From the NCBI RefSeq assembly GCF_026914265.1, contig NC_069125.1, positions 71,068,046-71,132,045 on the forward strand: a DNA stretch of 64,000 bases, written 5' to 3'. The notes beneath the pieces were generated by a model that saw nothing but the letters and a program-made list of their open reading frames with translations, was not told the origin of the DNA and made no database searches. How positions within the stretch are numbered: the stretch's first letter is position 1; every line of letters starts with the position of its first letter. This stretch comes from Mya arenaria. Its lineage: Eukaryota; Mollusca; Bivalvia; Myida; Myidae. Positions 12,106-30,024 of the stretch are shown here, piece by piece. A program made the translations under genes and the position numbers.

Positions 12106-14677
12106 TGTGTGTTGTATGCAGAATACCAGTACCTGCGTGTTGTATACAGAATACCAGTACCTGCGTGTTGTATACAGAATACCAGTACCTGTGTGTTGTA
12201 TACAGAATATCAGTACCTGTGTGTTTTTTGGAGAATACTATTACCTGTGTATTGTATACAGAATACCAGTACCTGTGTATTGTATGCAGAATACCAGTAC
12301 CTGTGTGTTGTATACAGAATATCAGTACCTGTGTGTTGTTTGGAGAATACTATTACCTGTGTATTGTATGCAGAATACCAGTACCTGTGTATTGTATGCA
12401 GAATACCAGTACCTGTGTATTGTATGCAGAATACCAGTGCCTGTGTATTGTATGCAGAATACCAGTACCCATTTGTTTTATGCAGAATACCAGTACTGGT
12501 GTGTTGTATGCAAAATACCAGTATCTGTGTATTGTATGTAGAATACCACTACCTGTGTGTTGTATGCAGAATACCAGTACCGTAGTGTATTGTATGCAGA
12601 ATACCAGTACCGTAGTGTATTGTATGCAGAATACCAGTACCTGTGTGTTGTATGCAGAATACCAATACAGGTGTGTTGTATGCAGAATACCAGTACCTGT
12701 GTGTTGTATGCAGAATACCAGTACCTGTGTGTTGTATGCAGAATACCAGTAACGTAGTGTATTGTATGCAGAATACCAGTACATGTGTATTGTATGCAGA
12801 ATACCAGTGCGTGTGTATTGTATGCAGAATACCAGTACCTGTGTGTTGTATGCAGAATACCAGTACGTGTGTATTGTATGCAGAATACCAGTGCGTGTGT
12901 ATTGTATGCAGAATACCAGTACCGGTGTGTTGTATGCAGAATACCAGTACGTGTGTATTGTATGCAGAATACCAGTGCGTGTGTATTGTATGCAGAATAC
13001 CAGTGCCTGTGTATTGTATGCAGAATACCAGTACCCATTTGTTTTATGCAGAATACCAGTACTGGTGTGTTGTATGCAAAATACCAGTATCTGTGTATTG
13101 TATGTAGAATACCAGTACCTGTGTGTTGTATGCAGAATACCAGTACCGTAGTGTATTGTATGCAGAATACCAGTACCGTAGTGTATTGTATGCAGAATAC
13201 CAGTATCTGTGTGTTGTATGCAGAATACCAATACAGGTGTGTTGTATGCAGAATACCACTACCTGTGTGTTGTATGCAGAATACCAGTACCTGTGTGTTG
13301 TATGCAGAATACCAGTACGGTAGTGTATTGTATGCAGAATACCAGTACATGTGTATTGTATGCAGAATACCAGTGCGTGTGTATTGTATGCAGAATACCA
13401 GTACCTGTGTGTTGTATGCAGAATACCAGTACGTGTGTATTGTATGCAGAATACCAGTACCGTAGTGTATTGTATGCAGAATACCAGTACCTGTGTGTTG
13501 TATGCAGAATACCAATACAGGTGTGTTGTATGCAGAATACCAGTACCTGTGTGTTGTATGCAGAATACCAGTACCTGTGTGTTGTATGCAGAATACCAGT
13601 ACCTGTGTGTTGTATGCAGAATACCAGTACCTGTGTGTTGTATGCAGAATACCAGTGCGTGTGTATTGTATGCAGAATACCAGTACGGTGTGTTGTATGC
13701 AGAATACCAGTACTGGTGTGTTGTATGCAGAATACCAGTACCTGTGTGTTGTATGTAGAATACCAGTACGTGTGTGTTGTATGTAGAATACCAGTACCTG
13801 TGTGTTGTATGTAGAATACCAATACCTGTGTGTTCTATGTAGAATACCAGTACGTGTGTGTTGTATGTAGAATACCAGTACGTGTGTATTGTATGCAGAA
13901 TACCAGTACCGGTGTGTTGTATGCAGAATACCAGTACCTGTGTGTTGTATGTAGAATACCAGTACCTGTGTATTGTATGTAGAATACCAGTACCTGTGTA
14001 TTGTATGTAGAATACCAGTACGTGTGTATTGTATGCAGAATACCAGTACCGGTGTGTTGTATGCAGAATACCAGTACGTGTGTATTGTATGCAGAATACC
14101 AGTACCGGTGTATTGTATGCAGAATACCAGTACCTGTGTGTTGTATGCAGAATACCAGTACCTGTGTGTTGTATGTAGAATACCAGTACCTGTGTGTTGT
14201 ATGTAGAATACCAGTACCTGTGTGTTGTATGCAGAATACCAATACCTGTGTGTTGTATGCAGAATACCAGTATGTGTGTATTGTATGTAGAATACCAGTA
14301 CCTGTGTGTTGTATGCAGAATACCAGTACCTGTGTGTTGTATGTAGAATACCAATACCGGTGTGATTTAATTATGCAGAATACCAGTACCTGTGTGTTGT
14401 ATGCAGAATACCAATACCTGTGTGTTGTATGCGGAATACCAGTATGTGTGGATTGTATGCAGAATACCAGTACCTGTGTGTTGTATGCGGAATACACGTA
14501 CCATTGTGTTGTATGCAGGATACACTTACCATTGTGTTGTATGCGGAATACCAGTACCTGTGTATGTATGCAGAATATAAGTACCAGTGTGTTGTATGCG
14601 GAATACACGTACCATTGTGTTGTATGCGGAATACCAGTACTTGTGTATTGTATGCGGAATAAACGTACCATTGTGTT
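12106..14677. repeat. 28-bp minisatellite, about 90 units
   Basis: The unit is close to GTGTGTTGTATGCAGAATAC followed by CAGTACCT, 28 bp. Variants include TATGTAG for TATGCAG, TATTG for TGTTG, and units with an extra CGTAG. Two early units carry TTTGGAGAATACTATTACC at about 12230 and 12344, four units apart. A block containing CCCATTTGTTTTATGC recurs at about 12468 and 13034, giving a ~566-bp higher-order period. The right edge degrades into units with TATGCGG and ACACGTACCATT. Long ORFs on both strands arise because the unit has no stop codon in any frame and 28 is not divisible by 3. Confidence 0.95.
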
Positions 14678-15339
14678 ATAGTTATGTTTGCTCTCTATCA
14701 CTTACTAGTATAAGCACACATGTGTACATACATTGTTTATTGTTTGTATATGGTTACATGTTGGTCAGATGACTGTTTGTAGCTGACTATGTGATTAAAC
14801 CGTTTTTGTTACACTGTGTCATCATTTCTTCCTTCCGCTGCATTCGAGTCGAGTCGGTTGGGTAGAGAACCAGCGTTCCTCAAACGTCAAAGAATATCTA
14901 CTGTGCGCTGTGTGTGACGGGTGAAGGCGTCTGCGTGTGCGTGTATGTGTATGTTACAACTTGGCCAAACATTAAAACATTGTCAAAGAAAAAGACTAAC
15001 CAACACGTTTTAGGAGAAGAAGTATTTCATCAACCGATTTCATGCTGTGGACATGCATACTCTGATGTGTGCAAACCCTGCATAGTTCCTGTGTAGGATC
15101 TAATTAACCAACTACAAATGAAACTAATTTTGGTTGCAACTTGGTCTTCATCGGATTGGACAAGGCCTCTAGTTGTCTTGTACCGCAACAATTCAAGACT
15201 AGAACTATCACAAAATGTGATGAATACACCCGCACGTTCGACATACATTGTATGTTGGAAATTCTGCATTGAAGAAATCAAGTCGAACGTAAACGAGCCA
15301 AAATATTGTCAATAATGTAGAGGCATGAGAAAGATTGGA
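14678..15339. other. Non-coding stretch
   Basis: There is no supported exon between the minisatellite and the next repeat block. The ORFs at 14914-15096 and 15118-15315 lack splice context and recognisable motifs. Confidence 0.4.
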
Positions 15340-16395
15340 ACATATTGGTTTTGTTATGTGACCCAAACTATCACCGGTAAGCTTTGTATAGCAAAACATA
15401 CTAAGTTCAGAAGGTTGCTATGACCTTGACCTCGTATAAACACGGTTTCCTTGTGCACGACACGACCCCAAGGTGGACACTCCTGCCAAATTATTTGAAA
15501 ATCCGACATTGTGTAATAAAAATACGGATCAGACACGAATTATTATCAGTAAGGCTTACATTGTATATAGCAAAATATACTAAGTTCAAAAGGTTGCCTC
15601 GACCTCGCAGATAGGGAAGCCGGTCTTAAGGGCGACATTTCCTCGTACATACGATGGTTATCACTCCTGCCAAATGATTAAAATCGAATCAAGATGGCAA
15701 AATGTATTACCCGGAACTATTAACAGTTAGGCTATATATAGCAAAACATATTAAGTTCAGGTTGCTGTGACCTTCACGTTGAAGGTTGGACAAGAGTCTT
15801 GTGTGCAACACGTCCTCGTTTATAGTTAACAATGCTGCCAATAATTTTTAAACCCGCCCATGAACGAGAAAGATATGGACTGGAGATTACTATGTTCAGA
15901 AGGTTGATGTGACCTTGAAGGTAGGGACATGGGTCTTGTGCGCTACACATGCTAATCCTATGGTGGACACTTCTGCTAAATAATTTTAAGATTCGGCCAT
16001 GAATAGGAAAGATGTGTATCGGGCCAAAACGGGACGGACTGATGAAATATACCAAATCCAGCAGGTTTCTCTGACCTTGAACTTGAAGGTAGGGACACGG
16101 ATCTTGTGCGCGGCGCATCCTCCTGCTATGGCGGTCACCTCTGTCAAATGATTTTAAGATCAAACCATGACTGTAAAAGATGTGGACCGGACAGAAACGG
16201 GACGGCTTGACAAACCATAGCCAAGTTCAGAAGGCTTGTGGGACCTTGAAATTTAAATTAGGGACACGGGTCTTGTGCGCGACATATCTTCATGCTATGG
16301 TGGTCACTTCTGCTAAATAATTTCAAAATCCAACATAATATAGCAAAGACTGACGGACGGACGGCTGTTATGACGAGCGTAATTCCTATATAGCC
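15340..16395. repeat. Decayed ~160-bp tandem repeat
   Basis: Segments resembling AAGTTCAGAAGGTTGCTATG followed by ACCTTGA recur at about 15413, 15591, 15759, 15901, 16062 and 16222, spaced 142-178 bp. Each is followed by versions of GGGACACGGGTCTTGTGCGC, a 'tggtggacacttctgc' segment and a region ending in GGACGG. Divergence between copies is high, so this is an old array. Confidence 0.7.
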
Positions 16396-17029
16396 CCCTC
16401 CCCCTCTTTTTACTTTGTGAACCGGGAGTATGATAAGGATAATGTAATAATAATTTGTCTCTAGTCCAATGCTCTAAAGGAGTTTTTTTGCAGTTGTCAA
16501 CTTGAAACATTCATTGAGATGGGGTTTCGTCTTACCTTCAAAAATAATCAGGGGAATTCGTATGATCGGGTTTATCATCATTTAATAATAAAAGTATTCA
16601 GATTGGTTCATTCACAAGGTGATGTGTAAATGATACAGTAAGAAAACAAATTAAATTTATTCTTTTAATTGTTTTGGTAAAAATAAAACATTGAGCAATA
16701 AATGTACAGTGAAATATAACAAAAATACATTTTGTATAAGTAAATATACATGGAAATATACAGAATGCCATTTTTGAAGTTTAAACAAAAAGACCTTGTG
16801 CTCCTAAACTTCTCTAAAATATTTAGAAACAGGCCATCTAGCCCGCGTCATCTTGCCACGTTCCGACGTCTCTCTCCATATTTCATTGCAGATCTGGTCA
16901 GATTGAGCTATGATTATGGTCGATGCCTTCCAAGACGCCAAGCCCACGTCGGACAAATGTCGAACTTTGTTTTGATTTCTAATGACTAGGACTAAAATAC
17001 TACAGTCTGGTCCAATTTAAGGGTTCGAG
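16396..17029. other. Non-coding stretch downstream of the cysteine-rich gene
   Basis: This is probably the 3' UTR and flank of the minus-strand gene ending at 17030. The ORF at 16750-16989 (plus) is not supported by splice sites or recognisable residues. Confidence 0.4.
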
Positions 17030-24369
<7,340 letters not shown>

Positions 24370-24657
24370 CTAAAATAACAAAACTAATAATAACTATCCA
24401 TAGCAGCTGTTGTAGCACTGTCATGGAAAGGTCACCGTGAAAACTATTTAATGAATTAGGAGATTCCTAGTGACTGAGTTGCCAGTACGTTCACCTCTGG
24501 CTTCTACTGAGTCAAAACGTAAGTACGAGTATATGTTCACGTTCACGTATCTTGATTCTATTTAATATTTGAATTAATGTTAAGCATAACAAAACCACCT
24601 GGTTACACAATTAGTGTCATATGGGGGTGTTTAGGATTTTTACAGGATTTGCTGGAA

Positions 24658-25437
24658 ATGGCTGCTCGTGTGATCCGCGTTTTGGCTGTCTTCGCTGCGC
24701 TGACGGCCGCCGTGCTGGCGGGAGACGAGTCATGGACATTCGACAAAGGTGAGTAGGGCCGGAAAGGTCATGGTGTTGAAATATAGCGTGTGCTCTGAAT
24801 GGAATTGTCCTAATAAAAAAATATATGTTTTTGTTATGAGCAAGCTAAATGTTGGTTGAATAACATCTCGAGTGTTCATAACATTATACAGACATGCTCG
24901 TAGAGTAGATTATGTTAGTAACAATATGTTATGCCTGTTAAAATTGAGTTATTTTAATATTTTTTGAATGAAGGGAAATATGAACAGGCAGTAGCAAACA
25001 ATGATGCTCGTACATTCAAGCACAAATCGTTCAACTTCATGTTTGTAACTAACTGAAGTACCGGCTCTATAAAGAGTGGTCTGCTATCGTTTCCAAATGC
25101 TTGTGAAAGAATGAACAATATTCAATAGTGAGTTGTTTTTATTTCTGATGACGAAAAACGGTTGTTACAAGTATTTACAGTGGGCACCATTTTTTTTATA
25201 TCTTACCTAAAAAAGAAAAATGCATGTCGATGTGTTTTAACAGTTGACCCCTACTGCATGACGGCCCCGCCCACACGTGCGGCTCCGTGCAACCCGCGGA
25301 CCATCTGGACGTTTGATGGCGACAACAGGCAGTGCGTAGAGACGACAGGCTGCTTCATGGAAGGCGGCCCGGAGTACAACGAGTTTCCCTCGAAGCAGGG
25401 CTGCCAGAGGTGGTGTGCAATGGTCTACGAGAAATAA
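24658..25437 (+). CDS. Secreted single Kunitz-domain protein
   Basis: Two exons, 24658-24748 and 25244-25437, join in phase to give 94 residues with stop TAA at 25435-25437. The first exon encodes a signal peptide of about 22 residues (hydrophobic LAVFAALTAAVLA, probable cut before DESW). The second holds six cysteines in Kunitz/BPTI order with the conserved WTFD and the Asn-x-Phe before the fifth cysteine. Spacing is unusual: 10, 14, 5, 16 and 3 residues between cysteines against 8, 15, 7, 12 and 3 in BPTI. The position after the second cysteine, P1 in inhibitors, is Asn followed by Pro, unlike a trypsin inhibitor. It is probably secreted. Its target is unknown, and a non-inhibitory role is plausible. 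Polyadenylation signals (ATTAAA, AATAAA) follow at about 25517 and 25563. Confidence 0.85.
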
Positions 25438-26363
25438 CAAGCTGTCTAACGTGCCTTTATGTACCGCTGTTTACATGAAAAGCGAAACTATTATAGTGTT
25501 ACACTTCTTTTACAGAAATTAAATGTGTACATCGAAAAAGTGTGTTGTTATATGTCCAAAGCAATAAATGACAAAGAGAAGAATATATTTTTTAAATAAT
25601 TCGTTATATAATTTTATATATTATTCTATTATAGATATACTCGAAAATGTCCGACTGGTTATCATCGGTGCATATAAAGCATGACCTGAAACACTATGTG
25701 GGGATTTGTTAGATTATCCGAAAAAATATATCGTACAAATTGTGTTTACCGACTAAAATGGTTGCATTTAAAGACTTAATGTCAGTGTTGGAAATAAAAA
25801 AGGTCCAACACTCAACAGTCACCTGAAGTTGGCATAGAGTGTACGTGATATTGAACTATGACAGAAAATACGCACATAATATATACTATCGTACATGCAA
25901 GGGAAGTATGTTTTCTGAATTATGTATACTGAATACAAATAAATCAGTATTATGAGTAGGATAGTTATTGGTCAAAGATTCATCAATACTCAAATACCCG
26001 AACTTCAAACAACTGTGCCACCGTATCATTTAGGTTGACCTTTCATGCGTTATCATGATACATTTACCTCTATCTTCACTGTAAAGTAAAGGTACTTTCG
26101 GTTTAAACTAGGATGTGTTATCAAGTCATATGACTTTTCAAAATACTGATTTAGTTGCATGTTTACAATCAAATAGATTAACAAATAACCAAATGTGATG
26201 GCTCGAACACTGTGGTCGTAGTATGGGGAATTGCTGTGGCACCGAGGTTTGTCAATCTTTAATTTATTGTGTCTTAATTTGTTTTATGCGAGCCAATGTG
26301 TGCTATAGAAAGTACTGATATTAATATTGAATACTAGCATACGGTTTCTTCTATATCTCAATT

Positions 26364-26412
<49 letters not shown>

Positions 26413-26477
26413 CCTGCGTGCGCAAGGTATGTAGAACGTGGCTCATATGTGTATTACTTTGTCATGACTTCTTGCAG
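25438..26477. other. Non-coding stretch with (AT)n tract
   Basis: This covers the Kunitz gene 3' UTR and flank, then an (AT)n microsatellite at about 26367-26411. No exon is supported. A possible donor (gcaag/gtatgt) at about 26427 has no visible exon before it. Confidence 0.5.
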
Positions 26478-27868
26478 GAGGAGCAGAAGCCGCTCTTGGT
26501 TTCCGGTCGCGTTGGTGTGCGGTCAGGGACGCTCTCGCAGCCTCCGGCCGGTCCCGTGCTCGCCCAGCCCGCCCCTATTATCGCAAGAAGTCCCGGCCCT
26601 ACATCCGCCAGGCTGCACAATCCAATCAAACAGAAGGACTTTGGTGTGGAACTGTTTCTCAAATGTTTATTGAATTCATCAGTTTTGTTGTCTAAGCAAC
26701 AGCGTTCATTGAACAATACCAAAGAAATATTCTTCAATAGTTAATTTTATATTAGTGTAATTGTTCAAGTCATTCCTGCATTTTGTGGTAAATACAGAGT
26801 CTGTATATACTTGCAATGTAATGTTCGTGAGTATGAATCAAGTACATGGGATGGATAGAATAATTAGCATTAGATTGATAATTTGGGAGCGATACACTGA
26901 AAATCCGTGTTTGGTTGACCTATGTGTTATTAATCTTGCTCCAGAGAAGTCTATACAGCTGATAGCCACGGTGCAGCTGCTGTCACTTCCGCTCACCTCC
27001 CTCGACAAGACTTTCCAGGTTTGTAATACTTGTGTAGATAAAAAAAGAAAAGAATTTGATCAGTCATGTTGATCTACTATCTTCAAACAAAAACGATAAA
27101 GTAAATGTATGTACATGTGGCTCATTTCCTCATAGCCATAAACATTAATAGGCCATGCTTAGTTTAATATGGTGATTAATCTATGGCCAGGATCTAGGCC
27201 GGCTGTACAACGAAGTTGTGGGTAACTTCCGGTCACTTGAGGAGGAGATACGCAAGTTCAAGGAATATTTCCTGGAGGAAACTTCCGGTATCCCCGTGCT
27301 CGAGGAGTGTGTGGCGCATCTCGTCAACCGAGTCGGTATACACGTGTAATTTTCTGCATTCATATTTTGTTGAAACATTGTTAAATTTCCACAATGGACC
27401 ATTAATTCAATGTAGGGACGTATCATATCTTTACATCTAATCTGTTGTGTACATGTTTGAACAGGTACGGCCAAAATAACAGTTGAGCGGAGATCGAAAA
27501 CGTTTATAGAGATAACTTATGACAAAGAGGACATTTCGAAAAACTGCAAAGGAGAGGCGGATCAGTCACTGCGGCCACTTGAACACTTCTCGCGTGCGTG
27601 TCGTCACATCCGGGAGGTCCTGGAACATGCACCGCAGGTGGAGCGGAACGTAAAGATCATCCTGGCGGACGAGGACCGGCAGGGAAAGGATATTATGAAA
27701 TCAGAGCTGTCTGCGGACGCCATGCAGCGCGCCACTCACGATTTCCACGAGAACGTGTCCAAACTGCGGGTCGTGGCAGCCGGCACCGACACCATCAGGA
27801 GAGACGTGGAGAAAAAGTTTAAGGAGTTTGCTAATGCCAGCAAGGGATTCTTCAAGGAGGAATCATAG
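26478..27868 (+). CDS. Unrecognised helical protein, 3' exons
   Basis: Four exons join in phase: 26478-26643, 26945-27018, 27191-27335 and 27465-27868 (TAG at the end), giving 262 residues. The first exon begins in phase 0 after an acceptor, so the true start is further left and was not found. Residues 1-55 are Pro, Gly and Ala rich and look disordered. The rest is strongly helical and charged, with heptad-like stretches (SLEEEIRKFKEYFLEE, RDVEKKFKEFANASK) suggesting coiled coil. There is no signal peptide or membrane segment in the visible part, so a cytosolic or nuclear location is likely. Splice sites are good and codon use is GC-richer than the surroundings, which supports a real gene. 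I do not recognise the family. An ATTAAA signal lies about 50 bp after the stop. Confidence 0.75.
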
Positions 27869-28281
27869 AAAGCTGTTTAGTTCTGTACTATATTTTGTAA
27901 ATGCTGCTGCTCTTTGTGATTAAAATTCTTTCATTTCGCTGGTGTCATCGACAGTCCTCTGTACAGTCATACGTCGAGAAAAGTGTTGGAGAAAGGGTGG
28001 CACATATTTTTAGAAACATTTTTGGGGGGCAACAAAGGACACTTGTGATTCTCTGCCTTCTGTTGAAAGATATGTAGATTTTTTTTTTGTCAAATTGTTT
28101 TCTTTCAGTATTGTTTCCAAAAGAATGAGTCAAAGAATTGGGTGCTGTGTTGTTTGCATAATGGGACTTCGCCATTTAATAAATTGTTTGTATAAATGTA
28201 TCTGTGTTTAATTCTCAACCAAGTTGTTGAAACAACATTTTGAGTTTCTCGTAAACAAAAGTCATATCCATTATAAACATC

Positions 28282-29034
28282 ATCCCCTGCCATGTGATCA
28301 CCATTATAGTCCTATCCCATGGTCACCATTATAGTCCTATCCCCTGCCATGTGATCACCATTATAGTCCTATCCCCTGCCATGTGATCACCATTATAGTC
28401 CTATCCCCTGCCATGTGATCACCATTATAGTCATATCCCCTGCCATGTGATCACCATTATAGTCCTATCCCCTGTCATGTGATCACCATTATAGTCCTAT
28501 CCCCTGTCATGCGATCACCATTATAGTCCTATCCCCTGCCATGCGATCACCATTATAGCCCTATCCCCTGCCATGTGATCACCATTATATTCCTATCCCC
28601 TGCCATGTGATCACCATTATATTCCTATCCCCTGTCATGTGATCACCATTTTAGTCCTATCCCCTGTCATGTGATCACCATTATGGTCCTATCCCCTGTC
28701 ATGTGATCACCATTATATTCCCATCCCCTGTCATGTGATCACCATTATAGTCCTATCCCCTGTCACGTGATCACCATTATAGTCCTATCCCCTGCCACGT
28801 GATCATTATAGTCCTATCCCCTGTCATGTGATCACCATTATATTCCTATCCCGTGTCACGTGATTACCATTATATTCATATCCCGTCACGTGATCATTAT
28901 AGTCCTATCCCCTGTCATGTGATCACCATTATATTCCTATCCCCTGTCATGTGATCACCATTATATTCCTATCCCCTGTCACGTGATCACCATTATATTC
29001 CTATCCCCTGCCACGTGATCATTATAGTCCTATC
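28282..29034. repeat. 32-bp minisatellite with GTGATCAC core
   Basis: About 23 units of CCCCTGYCAYGTGATCACCA followed by TTATAGTCCTAT. Variants change CATGTG to CACGTG, and some units drop 'cacc'. The core contains the palindrome GTGATCAC; the CACGTG variants make an E-box inside TCACGTGA. The array sits between the convergent 3' ends of the helical-protein gene and SPT4. Confidence 0.95.
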
Positions 29035-29097
29035 AATAGAGCATGTGCTTACCTCCCTAACATACATGTTATTACAACTACAAAGTCCCTTCAGATT

Positions 29098-29400
29098 TAA
29101 GGCGCACGATATAGGTTGATGCTAAAAATGTGGTTAAATTTGAATGAGTTTTTGTGTTTAACTAATTTAACTTTAATGATAAAAAAAAAAAAACGCACAT
29201 GATTTAGGTACAGAAAAAAAATACTATCGGTGGTTGTTTTTGTTTTTAAATAATAGCTACATGGCCACATATTTCCCAGTTAAAATAGTACCAATATATG
29301 GCTAATATTTTTTTTTTTATCTGTACCTTAATCATAGGCATTTTCTATTTGTTTTAGTCATTAAAGAGTTTAACATGATACTGCTAATGCATTAAAATAA
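29098..29400. repeat. Dispersed repeat, copy 2
   Basis: Same landmarks and order as the copy at 19088-19780: GGCGCACGATATAGGTTGAT, a poly-A tract, CACATGAT, then CTACATGGCCACATATTTC and a poly-T tract. Shorter and diverged. Confidence 0.6.
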
Positions 29401-30024
29401 AAAAATAAAACATTTGTTTTGCATCCACCTATTGTGAGCCTTGAATACTCTAGAACAACAATATTCTTATATGGCAACACAGCCTGTCTGTGTTTATATT
29501 ATGTTTATTTACAAAAGAATTAAAAACAAATATAGAAGTCCTACACAGCATGGTAACTTTAATTTACAATCAACAATATGAAAGTCCTAACCACCTTGGT
29601 AGAGAACATAAACATACTATTAGCAAAAAACAGCTTCAAGTCACAATTTTTTTTCTTTCATTATCTGAAACTCTCTATCACATCAGAAACCATAAAGATT
29701 AACAATCATTTACACAAGATAATACAGTAAATGAGTAAATTATCTGCACATTTACATTGGAGAGCCTGACATGATAGTTCAAAACAATACAAAACACTCA
29801 TAACAATTTCAAACAATAGTATGTTGTATGTACACTTTCTGTTTGTATGTCTCATAAATAAAAGATAATGTCCACCATTTAAATCCTCATTATGTGCTTG
29901 TCCACCATAAAAATCTTCATTCCGAGCATATCCGAAGTGTATTAGCAGTAAACAGTGTTCACAATTCAGGTGAAATACCCATTCATGCCACTATCAGTTT
30001 AGTCATGTGAGAGGTGAATCAGCC

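Noticed and set aside
12106..14677. Long ORFs (up to 436 codons) and a CRISPR-like regular repeat
   Set aside because: The ORFs come from a stop-free 28-bp unit rotating through all frames. The repeats abut with no unique spacers, so it is a minisatellite.
16750..16989. 79-codon plus ORF and an open minus-strand segment opposite it
   Set aside because: Neither strand gave a supported splice site or recognisable residues.
26418..26744. ATG at 26418 as the start of the helical-protein gene
   Set aside because: The frame from that ATG reads through the acceptor at 26477, and the segment before it looks intronic beside an (AT)n tract.
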